Origin: Acidobacteriaceae bacterium
GTDB lineage: Bacteria > Acidobacteriota > Terriglobia > Terriglobales > Acidobacteriaceae
Length of the DNA: 21,984 bases
Assembly (NCBI GenBank): GCA_027307295.1
Contig: DAHUXF010000009.1
Location: 1 to 21,984, forward strand
Direction of reading: 5' to 3'
Part shown: positions 8,274 through 15,519 of the stretch, piece after piece
Layout of the letters: the number at the start of each line of letters is the position of its first letter
Numbering within the stretch: the stretch's first letter is position 1
The notes under the pieces: generated by a model
Database searches by the model: none
The model's input: only the letters and a program-made list of their open reading frames with translations
What the model was told of the DNA's origin: nothing
Made by a program: the position numbers and the translations under genes

Positions 8274-9383
8274 ATGAATGTCACACTCAGTGATCTGTTA
8301 AAGAAGATGTTGGATTTGTCGGGCAGCGATCTCCACATCACCACCAATTCGCCGCCGCAGGTCCGCGTACACGGGCATTTACAGCCGCTGGACATGCCGC
8401 CGCTCACGCCGTCTGAAACCAAGCAGCTGGCGTACAGCGTGCTAACGGACGCGCAAAAACACCGCTTTGAAGAAACGCTGGAGCTGGACTTCTCTTTCGG
8501 ACTGAAAGGGCTGGCCCGCTTCCGCGGCAATTGTTTTAACCAGCGCGGAGCCGTGGGCGCGGTATATCGCGTTATTCCGTTTGAGATCAAAAGCTTTCAG
8601 CAGCTCAACTTGCCGCAGGTCATTTCGCGCCTGTGCGACAAGCCGCGCGGATTGATCCTGGTGACGGGGCCAACCGGCTCCGGCAAATCCACCACGCTGG
8701 CCGCCATGCTGGACAAAATCAACACCGAGCGGCACGACCACATCATTACGATTGAAGATCCGATTGAGTTTGTGCACCAGAACAAGAGTTGCCTGGTGAA
8801 CCAGCGCGAAGTCCACTCGGATACGCAGTCATTCACCAACGCGCTGCGTGCTGCGCTGCGTGAAGACCCGGACGTGGTGCTGATCGGCGAAATGCGCGAC
8901 CTGGAGACGATTGAGTCGGCGCTGCGCATCGCGGAAACCGGCCACTTGACGTTCGGCACGCTGCACACAAACTCGGCGGCGTCCACCATCAACCGTATTA
9001 TTGACGTCTTTCCCTCGCACCAGCAGTCGCAGATCCGGGCGCAGCTTTCACTGGTACTGGAAGGAATTCTTTGCCAATCGCTGCTGCCCCGCGTGGGCGG
9101 ACAGGGACGCGCCATGGCCATGGAAATTCTGGTGCCCAATGCCGCCGTCCGCAACCTGATTCGCGAAGACAAGATCCATCAGGTTTACTCCGCCATGCAA
9201 TCGGGACAGGATAAATTCGGCATGCAGACCTTCAACCAGTCTCTGGCCAGCCTCTATTTCCAGAAAGCGATCACGCTGGAGACTGCGTTACTGCGTTCTT
9301 CCATGCCGGACGAACTGCAGGACATGATTAACCGTGGCGTACAAGCCACAAAATCCGCGGCCGCAGCGCCGGCGCGCAAATAA
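8274..9383 (+). CDS. pilT: Type IV pilus retraction ATPase PilT
   Basis: Cytoplasmic hexameric ATPase that depolymerises pili and powers twitching motility. At 369 aa it is PilT-sized and lacks the PilB tetracysteine. Walker A is GPTGSGKS (132-139), the Asp box ITIEDPIEF (158-166), Walker B VVLIGEMRD (201-209), and the His box ETGHLTFGTLHTN (221-233). VRNLIRED near the C-terminus matches the AIRNLIRE motif diagnostic of retraction ATPases. The ATG at 8274 has AAGGGG about 13 nt upstream. It lies 140 bp after pilB and 54 bp before pilC. Confidence 0.95.
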   Translation: MNVTLSDLLKKMLDLSGSDLHITTNSPPQVRVHGHLQPLDMPPLTPSETKQLAYSVLTDAQKHRFEETLELDFSFGLKGLARFRGNCFNQRGAVGAVYRVIPFEIKSFQQLNLPQVISRLCDKPRGLILVTGPTGSGKSTTLAAMLDKINTERHDHIITIEDPIEFVHQNKSCLVNQREVHSDTQSFTNALRAALREDPDVVLIGEMRDLETIESALRIAETGHLTFGTLHTNSAASTINRIIDVFPSHQQSQIRAQLSLVLEGILCQSLLPRVGGQGRAMAMEILVPNAAVRNLIREDKIHQVYSAMQSGQDKFGMQTFNQSLASLYFQKAITLETALLRSSMPDELQDMINRGVQATKSAAAAPARK

Positions 9384-9437
9384 TTTTGTTTTTCAACTCC
9401 CCTGTTTGGTAGGCAAATAGGACAAGAGGAGTACGGT

Positions 9438-10646
9438 ATGCCGGTATTTACATTTACAGGGACTGATGCTCAGGGCAAGAAGATTGCCGGAGAGCGTTTG
9501 GCCGATAACAAAGCCGCAGTCACGATGTTGCTGCGGCGCGAGCGCATTACGCCGGGAGCCATCAAGGAAAAGGGCAAGGAGTTTAACCTGCCCACGTTTG
9601 GCACCGGCAAAGTGCCCGTCAAAGATACGGCGGTGTTCTTCCGGCAGTTCTCCGTGATGATTGATGCCGGCCTTCCGCTGGTGCAGTGTCTGGACATTCT
9701 GGCGTCCAACCAGGAGAACCAGGTTTTTCAGCGGAGCCTCACGGGAGTGCGGCAGAGCGTGGAAAGCGGCTCAACGCTCTCCAATGCCATGCGCCAGTAC
9801 CCCAAGATTTTTGACGAACTCACCACCAACATGATTGAAGCGGGCGAAGCCGGCGGTATTCTCGTTACCATCCTGCAGCGCCTGGCATCTTATGTTGAAA
9901 AGGCCGTAAAGCTCAAATCGGCGGTGAAGTCGGCGTTGATTTATCCGGTATCGGTGATCTCGATTGCCGTCCTGGTGGTGGGCTGCCTGCTCAAATTCGT
10001 GGTGCCCATTTTCGCCAATATGTTCAGCAGCATGGGCGTTGATCTGCCTTTGCCCACCAAGATCGTGGTGGGCCTCAGCAATTTTGTGGGCCGCTTCTGG
10101 TGGGTTGGCTTTGCTCTGTTGCTGATGGGGTTTTTCGGCATCAAATATATGCGTAAAGATCCCAAGGGCCGCTACCTGTTTGATAAGTTCCTGCTGAATC
10201 TGCCGGTGTTGGGTAATGTTCTCAGGAAAATTGCCGTGGCGCGATTTACCCGCACCCTGGGCACTCTGATCACTTCGGGCGTTCCGATTTTGGAGGGGCT
10301 CACAATTACGGCCCGCACGTCTGGAAACGCCGTTTTAGAAGATGCCTTAATGAAGGTGAGGAAAGCGGTGGAAGAAGGCCGGACCATCGTTGATCCGTTA
10401 AAAGAAAGCGGGGTTTTTCCCAACATGGTGACGCAGATGATTGGCGTAGGTGAAGCCACCGGCGCCATGGACGCCATGTTGCAGAAAATCGCAGACTTTT
10501 ACGAGGACGAGGTGGACGCGGCCACCAAGGACATGCTGACGTTGCTGGAGCCTATCATGATCGGCTTCCTCGGCCTGGCTGTAGGCGGCATCGTGGTATC
10601 GCTGTACATGCCGCTGTTCTCAATGATCTCAAAGCTTTCCGGCTAA
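9438..10646 (+). CDS. pilC: Type IV pilus inner-membrane platform protein PilC
   Basis: Inner-membrane protein that sits on the PilB/PilT motors and transmits their movement to pilin. The 402 aa show two T2SF repeats: the first begins near FFRQFSVMIDAGLPL (67-81), the second near ARFTRTLGTLITSGVPIL (268-285), each with the conserved E-AGE/G-GEATG element (MIEAGEAGG, 132-140; MIGVGEATG, 334-342). Membrane segments lie at about 168-190, 213-235 and 370-392. The start is well supported by AGAGGAG six bases before the ATG. A perfect 10-bp hairpin follows before pilS. Confidence 0.95.
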   Translation: MPVFTFTGTDAQGKKIAGERLADNKAAVTMLLRRERITPGAIKEKGKEFNLPTFGTGKVPVKDTAVFFRQFSVMIDAGLPLVQCLDILASNQENQVFQRSLTGVRQSVESGSTLSNAMRQYPKIFDELTTNMIEAGEAGGILVTILQRLASYVEKAVKLKSAVKSALIYPVSVISIAVLVVGCLLKFVVPIFANMFSSMGVDLPLPTKIVVGLSNFVGRFWWVGFALLLMGFFGIKYMRKDPKGRYLFDKFLLNLPVLGNVLRKIAVARFTRTLGTLITSGVPILEGLTITARTSGNAVLEDALMKVRKAVEEGRTIVDPLKESGVFPNMVTQMIGVGEATGAMDAMLQKIADFYEDEVDAATKDMLTLLEPIMIGFLGLAVGGIVVSLYMPLFSMISKLSG

Positions 10647-10673
10647 AGGAGACGCGGCGCAACCATCGATCGG

Positions 10674-10696
10674 GCCCGCTTGCCATGCAAGCGGGC
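10674..10696 (+). terminator. Perfect 10-bp hairpin between pilC and pilS
   Basis: GCCCGCTTGC, loop CAT, GCAAGCGGGC, followed by TTCT and no longer U-run. It could act as a partial terminator or mRNA-stabilising structure, giving pilSR lower or separate expression from pilBTC. Confidence 0.5.
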
Positions 10697-10732
10697 TTCT
10701 AACTGAAATGAATAAGATAAGAACAGGCAAAG

Positions 10733-12388
10733 ATGGGAGACATTCGGTTTAACGAGCAGGCGTGGCTGGCATGGTTGGTGAAGGTCCGGGTGATTATTAT
10801 CTCGTTCCTGCTAGCCGTTGAGCTATTGATCGTCAATCTCACGCCGAACAATGTCAACGTCCGCCTTTTCATTACTCTCGCGCTGGTCTGGTACACCATC
10901 TCGGTGTTTTTTATTGTCCTGCATTCGCTGTGGCAGGAATTCAAGTTGCAGGCCATCGTCCAGATTTTTACCGATCTGGCCTTTGCCACCGCCGTGGTGT
11001 ACGTCACCGGCGGCATCGATACCTTTTTCAACTTTCTTTATCCCCTGGTCATCATCGTGGCCAGCATCCTGCTGCCGCGCTATTGGGCCTATTTAACGGC
11101 GGCGCTGTCTTTTATTTGTTTTGGCGCGCTGCTGGAGCTCAGCTATTTTGACCGCATCCCTTCGTTCCAGATTTCTCCCCGCGGCGACCTGAAATCGCTT
11201 CAGGTGGTCATTCTCGTCAACTTTTTCGCCTATCTGGCTGTGGCGCAGCTTTCCAGCGCTCTCTCCGCCAAGGTCCGCCAGGCTGGGATGGAGTTGCGCG
11301 ACAAGAGCGGCGAGCTGTTGAGCCTGCAGGCGTTGCATGAAAACGTAATTCATTCCATCCGCAGCGGCCTGATCACCACCGACCTTGAAGGCCTGGTTAC
11401 TTTGATGAACGCTCCGGGACAAAAGCTGCTGGAGCGCTCCACGTCCTCCGTGTACGGGCGGCATATCTCGGATTTGTTTGTCGATTGTCTTCCCCAGCCC
11501 GGATCGCTCTCTGCGCAGAATGAGGTCCGCGGCCTTACTCCGGAGGGGAAAGAAAAAACTTTTGATGTGAACGTAACGCCGTTGATCGTTCCTGGTGAAG
11601 GGGCCATTGGATACGTTTACACATTTGAAGACCGCACGGAATTGCGCCGCCTGGAAGGCGAAGTTCGCATGCGCGACCGCCTGGCCGCAGTGGGACGTCT
11701 GGCCGCCGGTATCGCCCATGAGATTCGCAATCCATTGGCCTCAATTGCCGGATCGATTAACGTGCTGGCCGAAGTCACGCCGTTTAACGATGAGCAAAAA
11801 ACGCTGGTCAATATTATTACCCGTGAATCCACGCGCCTGAATGCCATCATCTCGGATTTTCTAGTGTACTCGCGCGAGAAGAGTTTCAAGTTTACCCGCC
11901 TGGACCTGCTTCCGCTGCTGGAGGACACATTGCTCCTGCTGGACAACCGCTCGCAGACAAAAGAGCTGACGATTGTGCGCGACTACGCGCTGGCCCACGC
12001 TTATGCCGCCGCCGATCCGGACAGGATCAAGCAGGTGTTCTGGAACCTGCTGGAGAACGCTGTCCGGGCCATGGAAGGCAAGGGGACCATTACTGTTTCC
12101 GCGCGCGTTTCCGGCGATTTTCTGCGGATCGGCATTCGCGATACCGGGCCAGGCATTCCCGCCAAGCTGGCGGAAAAGATCTTTGAGCCATTCCAGTCCA
12201 GCTTTGAAGGCGGGACCGGGTTGGGACTCGCCATCGTGTACCAGATTGTGCAGGCGCACGGCGGTAAGATTTTTGTGCAATCTCCTCCGGGCAGCGGCGC
12301 GGAGTTCATTCTTGAACTTCTCAATGCCAGGGCAGCGGAGCCAGACGGAGAAGACGTTCCTCTGCGCGCGGAGGTGACGCATGGCTAG
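10733..12388 (+). CDS. pilS: Type IV pilus two-component sensor kinase PilS
   Basis: Membrane histidine kinase of the PilS/PilR pair that adjusts pilin transcription. The 551 aa contain about six N-terminal membrane segments (roughly 15-37, 44-66, 74-92, 97-115, 117-136, 156-174), a coiled linker, a PAS domain (about 198-300), the HisKA domain with phospho-acceptor H329 in AAGIAHEIRNPLASI, and the HATPase domain with N box N442 (LLENAVRAM), G1 DTGPGIP (470-476) and G2 GGTGLGLA (493-500). The six-segment sensor followed by PAS is the PilS layout. ATG at 10733 has only a weak SD. Its end overlaps pilR by 8 nt, so translation of the pair is coupled. Confidence 0.9.
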   Translation: MGDIRFNEQAWLAWLVKVRVIIISFLLAVELLIVNLTPNNVNVRLFITLALVWYTISVFFIVLHSLWQEFKLQAIVQIFTDLAFATAVVYVTGGIDTFFNFLYPLVIIVASILLPRYWAYLTAALSFICFGALLELSYFDRIPSFQISPRGDLKSLQVVILVNFFAYLAVAQLSSALSAKVRQAGMELRDKSGELLSLQALHENVIHSIRSGLITTDLEGLVTLMNAPGQKLLERSTSSVYGRHISDLFVDCLPQPGSLSAQNEVRGLTPEGKEKTFDVNVTPLIVPGEGAIGYVYTFEDRTELRRLEGEVRMRDRLAAVGRLAAGIAHEIRNPLASIAGSINVLAEVTPFNDEQKTLVNIITRESTRLNAIISDFLVYSREKSFKFTRLDLLPLLEDTLLLLDNRSQTKELTIVRDYALAHAYAAADPDRIKQVFWNLLENAVRAMEGKGTITVSARVSGDFLRIGIRDTGPGIPAKLAEKIFEPFQSSFEGGTGLGLAIVYQIVQAHGGKIFVQSPPGSGAEFILELLNARAAEPDGEDVPLRAEVTHG

Positions 12389-13751
12389 CATTCTTGTATG
12401 CGACGACCAGCGCTCCATCTGTGAAATGCTGGACATCTCCCTGCGCAAAGACGGCCATCGCGTAGAGACCGTGAATGGCGGTGAAGCAGCCAAAAAGAAA
12501 CTCAGCTCCGCCAACTATGAGCTCCTGATCACAGATATCAAAATGCCGCAGACGGATGGCATTGAAGTGCTGCGTTTTGCCCGCCAATCTTCACCGGAGA
12601 CCTCCGTCATTTTGATCACCGCCGTAGAAGACTATGAAGCAGCGGTGCAGGCCGTGAAAGGCGGAGCGTTTGACTACATACATAAAGGCCCCGGCCTGTT
12701 GGACGAGTTGAAGATTGCCGTGGCGCGCGCGCTGGATACCCTGACGCTGCAGCGGGTCAACTTCGCGCTCAAGCGTGACGCCGCCAGCCGCAATTCGCTC
12801 GACAATATCATCGGCACCGGCCCGGCCATTGAAAAGCTGAAGACCACCATCCGCACCGTGGCCCCTACCGGCAGCACCGTGCTGATCTATGGTGAGAGCG
12901 GCACGGGCAAAGAACTGGTAGCGCGCGCCGTGCATGCCTGCTCGCCGCGTTCCACGGAGCCCTTTATCTCCATTAATTGCGGCGCGTTTCCGGAGACGCT
13001 GCTGGAAAGCGAGCTATTCGGTTATGTGAAGGGCGCGTTTACCGGCGCCAGCCAGAACAAGCGCGGCCTTTTTGAAGTGGCCAGCGGCGGCACCATTTTT
13101 CTTGATGAAATTGCGGAAATGACGCTGTCTATGCAGGTAAAGCTGCTGCGCGTCCTGCAGGAACGCACTGTCCGTCCCGTGGGCGGGTCACAGGAAACGC
13201 CGGTGGACGTGCGCGTGATTGCGGCCACCCATCGCGACCTGCGGGAAATGATTGCCGCCAATACTTTCCGCGAAGACCTGTACTATCGCGTGAGCGTGAT
13301 TCCCATCCAGGTGCCCTCATTACGCGAGCGCCGGGAAGATGTGGAGCTGCTGGCCAACCACTTCCTCAAAAAATATGCCGGCGCAGCGCAGAAGAGCATC
13401 TTGCGCATCCGCCAGGACTCGCTGGAGACGCTCAAAGGCTTTGAGTGGCCCGGCAATGTGCGGCAGTTGGAAAACACCATTGAGCGCGCTGTGGCCATGG
13501 AGAGCACGGACGAACTGGCCGTGGACCTGGAAGCGGACCAGCCGCGAACACGCGTCGCCACGGCTGCTCAAAACGGCCATCCTCACGTGCCTTCCGATGG
13601 CATGGATTTTGAAAAATATGTCGCCGATATCGAACGCTCGCTCATTGCATCGGCACTGCAACAGGCCGGCGGCGTGCAGATCCGCGCCGCGGAATTGCTG
13701 AAGGTCTCCTATCGCTCGTTCCGGCATCTGCTGAAGAAATACGATATTTAG
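12381..13751 (+). CDS. pilR: Sigma-54-dependent response regulator PilR
   Basis: NtrC-family activator, partner of PilS, that opens sigma-54 promoters such as pilA. The 456 aa have a receiver domain (phosphorylation site D52, acidic pair D8/D9, T80, K102), an AAA+ domain with Walker A GESGTGKE (171-178), an intact sigma-54 contact loop GAFTGA (218-223), Walker B GGTIFLDEI (236-244) and the WPGNVRQLEN motif, then a Fis-type HTH at the C-terminus (about 425-456). In the receiver the usual Lys-Pro is KGP, a one-residue insertion. GGAGG at 12370-12374 gives a strong SD inside the end of pilS. Confidence 0.9.
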   Translation: MASILVCDDQRSICEMLDISLRKDGHRVETVNGGEAAKKKLSSANYELLITDIKMPQTDGIEVLRFARQSSPETSVILITAVEDYEAAVQAVKGGAFDYIHKGPGLLDELKIAVARALDTLTLQRVNFALKRDAASRNSLDNIIGTGPAIEKLKTTIRTVAPTGSTVLIYGESGTGKELVARAVHACSPRSTEPFISINCGAFPETLLESELFGYVKGAFTGASQNKRGLFEVASGGTIFLDEIAEMTLSMQVKLLRVLQERTVRPVGGSQETPVDVRVIAATHRDLREMIAANTFREDLYYRVSVIPIQVPSLRERREDVELLANHFLKKYAGAAQKSILRIRQDSLETLKGFEWPGNVRQLENTIERAVAMESTDELAVDLEADQPRTRVATAAQNGHPHVPSDGMDFEKYVADIERSLIASALQQAGGVQIRAAELLKVSYRSFRHLLKKYDI

Positions 13752-13761
13752 CAGGATTCTC

Positions 13762-13988
13762 TACCACTGATAAGCACAGATGACACTGATCTGAATAAGC
13801 TCGTGTCCCGGCCCCCGAAGTAAATCGCGGTGGAAATTTTTGCGGGCGAAAAACAGAATTCCTACCGCAGATCAACGCTGATGAACACTGATTTGTTTCA
13901 CTTGCTCTTTGTGTACCATGCCGGCTTCATGCGGGCCACAGGTTTTTGACTGGGTTCCTATCAGTGTTATCAGTGCGAATCAGTGGTA
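13762..13988. repeat. Three-copy ~29-nt repeat; outer copies form inverted ends of a 227-bp block
   Basis: Copy A at 13762-13790 and copy B at 13863-13892 are direct; copy C at 13960-13988 is inverted. All read TACC(A/G)C(T/A)GAT at one end and ACACTGAT at the other, and A matches the reverse complement of C at most positions. The block fills almost all of the 244-bp gap between pilR and the convergent small gene. No ORF or RNA gene was seen inside. Similar 'accactgat...acactgat' strings are, from memory, widespread intergenic repeats. Confidence 0.75.
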
Positions 13989-13995
13989 AGCCATC

Positions 13996-14247
13996 TCACG
14001 GGTTCTTTGGCTTGGGACGCGCGTAGTTTTCCATGTCCTTGGTCCAGTGCAGAAAGTGGCGGAGCTGGCGGCGTTCGCGGATCATGAATCCCCAGAACTC
14101 CCAAAAGCCGATTTTGTCCATCTTCAGGCCGGAATAGGTTTCCATGCGCCAGCGGAGGTACGGGCTGCGCCAGGGAGCCAGCCGGTGGCCTCGGGTTGCA
14201 TTCCAGAAAAAACGTAAGAGTTGGCGCATGGTGAAAGTGTAACGCAT
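13996..14247 (-). CDS. Small basic Trp/Arg-rich hypothetical protein
   Basis: An 83-aa soluble protein, unusually rich in aromatic and basic residues (FFWNATRGHRL, WRSPYLRWRMETY, WEFWGFMIRERRQL). I do not know its family. Third codon positions are strongly G/C in this frame, unlike the overlapping frame, which supports it as real. The start is either ATG at 14247 or, more likely by composition, ATG at 14229 (77 aa), which has TACACT 6 nt upstream and no SD. It lies downstream of the SAM hydrolase gene on the same strand (96-114 bp gap) and may share its transcript. Confidence 0.65.
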   Translation of the reverse strand: MRYTFTMRQLLRFFWNATRGHRLAPWRSPYLRWRMETYSGLKMDKIGFWEFWGFMIRERRQLRHFLHWTKDMENYARPKPKNP

Positions 14248-14342
14248 CCCGGATTGGCCGGCCCAAAGGCCAGTGGATGGAAGTAAATCGGAAAGCCAGG
14301 CACTGGCCCTTGAAAGAATGATGGTCAGGTTGCTGCCTTAAT

Positions 14343-15146
14343 TTACATCAGCGCCAGCCCTACTTCACTGCCTTTATCTGCGCCAGCCAGCCGTGACGCG
14401 GCGGCCTTATTGACAAAGATTTCCAGAAAACCACTGCTTCCCAGGATCGCGAACAACTCGCCTTGCGCCCCGGCGGCATAGCTGGAGACAAGTTTCGTCA
14501 CCTCGGCTTTGCCCACGGTGATTTTGAACGCGGCAGCGGTGCCGTCAAAAATCTGCGGGACGTCTTTGGGCCTGATGTTGGTGATCAAATTACCGAACTT
14601 GTCCGTTTTGAGCACCACGCCTTTCCATGCGTTCACGCCTTCAGGCTTGGGACTGGGAGCCAGGAAACGGACATAGTCAGTAATCTCCTCGCCGAATTTG
14701 CTCGTCTCCACGCCCTTGCTCAGATAAGCGGCAACAGGCGCAAAGATGTCACGGCCGTGGAACGTGTTGCTGACCGGTTGATGGAAATAATGGTCAGAGG
14801 TGATATGGCGTACGGTGATCCGCTCTTCACGCTCATAGACCAGAGAGAGCACGCCATTGTCCGGCGCAACAAACAGATGTTCGCCCACGATTGCGAGAAG
14901 GGGCCGGCGCGGCCCTCCCACGCCAGGATCAACCACCACCACATGCACCGTATCTTTCGGGAAATAGCTGTAGGCCTGCGAGATGGCGAGCGCGCCATCC
15001 AGAATGTCAAACGACTGCACTGAGTTGGTAATGTCCACCACCTGGGCTGCGGGATGAATGTTGTAAATGACTCCTTTCATGGCACCCACATAATGCTCCG
15101 TGATACCGAAGTCGGTGGTGAGCGTAATCATCCGTTGAAAAGGCAC
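14343..15146 (-). CDS. SAM hydroxide adenosyltransferase (DUF62, chlorinase/fluorinase fold)
   Basis: Member of the DUF62 family that cleaves S-adenosylmethionine with water to adenosine and methionine; halogenating relatives are SalL and FlA. The 267 aa contain TTDFG near the N-terminus, VVVDPGVGGPRR, FVAPDNGVLS and TFHGRDIFAPVAA, all family hallmarks. The Asp-Arg-His set of the hydrolases is present as D73, R80 and H130, so hydrolysis is favoured over halogenation. GTG at 15146 is chosen because AGGGAG sits 7 nt upstream; an internal ATG at 15131 has no SD, and a longer in-frame start at 15215 adds residues the family lacks. It is divergent from the NtrC-like regulator gene. Confidence 0.9.
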   Translation of the reverse strand: MPFQRMITLTTDFGITEHYVGAMKGVIYNIHPAAQVVDITNSVQSFDILDGALAISQAYSYFPKDTVHVVVVDPGVGGPRRPLLAIVGEHLFVAPDNGVLSLVYEREERITVRHITSDHYFHQPVSNTFHGRDIFAPVAAYLSKGVETSKFGEEITDYVRFLAPSPKPEGVNAWKGVVLKTDKFGNLITNIRPKDVPQIFDGTAAAFKITVGKAEVTKLVSSYAAGAQGELFAILGSSGFLEIFVNKAAASRLAGADKGSEVGLALM

Positions 15147-15519
15147 TAAGTTTCTCCCTGAGATTGGCTGGAAAGGCTTTCCGCGAAGGTATCGTGCGGC
15201 TTCCTCCCAAGTCAAGATGTGTAGCTCTTAAGTAATGGTTGCGGGATATATGCCGTTCGGACAATGGCCTAATGGAGCCTGTTTGCAGGTTTGCTGTTCT
15301 GAAATTGGAAATTTTTAACTGTTAGCGTGGAAATAGCGCTGCCCTCATTTAAGTTGCCAGTAGAAAGTTAACTTTCTAAGGTGAGCACGCGTTGACTTTA
15401 TTCCTGCAAGTTGTTTCACAGCACCACAGCAATTTTTTAGGCGGTTCTGAGAGGGACATCTCAGAGAGTCCGGCCAGAGTGTTCAGCGCGCGGCTGCCAG
15501 ACAATCTGAAAGGGAGTAT
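15147..15519. other. 373-bp divergent regulatory gap
   Basis: Lies between the starts of the SAM hydrolase (leftward) and the NtrC-like regulator (rightward). It contains the 18-bp palindrome listed separately and a TTGACT at 15392-15397 without a convincing -10. A near sigma-54 site at 15273-15287 has the wrong spacing. No ORF of note was found. Confidence 0.6.
15361..15378. promoter_or_regulatory. 18-bp perfect palindrome, candidate operator
   Basis: TAGAAAGTTAACTTTCTA is an exact 18-nt palindrome with no spacer, 142 bp before the regulator ATG and about 215 bp before the SAM-hydrolase GTG. The symmetry suits a dimeric Fis/HTH-type regulator, possibly the adjacent gene product acting on its own promoter. 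It has no U-run and lies far from either gene end, so it is not a terminator. Confidence 0.5.

Noticed and set aside
13762..13988. CRISPR array from the three related repeats
   Set aside because: Only three imperfect copies, unequal spacing of about 70 nt, one inverted, and no cas genes.
13970..14266. 98-codon minus-strand ORF overlapping the small Trp/Arg-rich gene
   Set aside because: It is Pro-rich with poor third-position bias; the overlapping 83-codon frame has strongly GC-rich third positions.
15273..15287. Possible sigma-54 promoter upstream of the NtrC-like regulator
   Set aside because: GG and GC are separated by 9 nt instead of the required 10, and the flanking bases match poorly.
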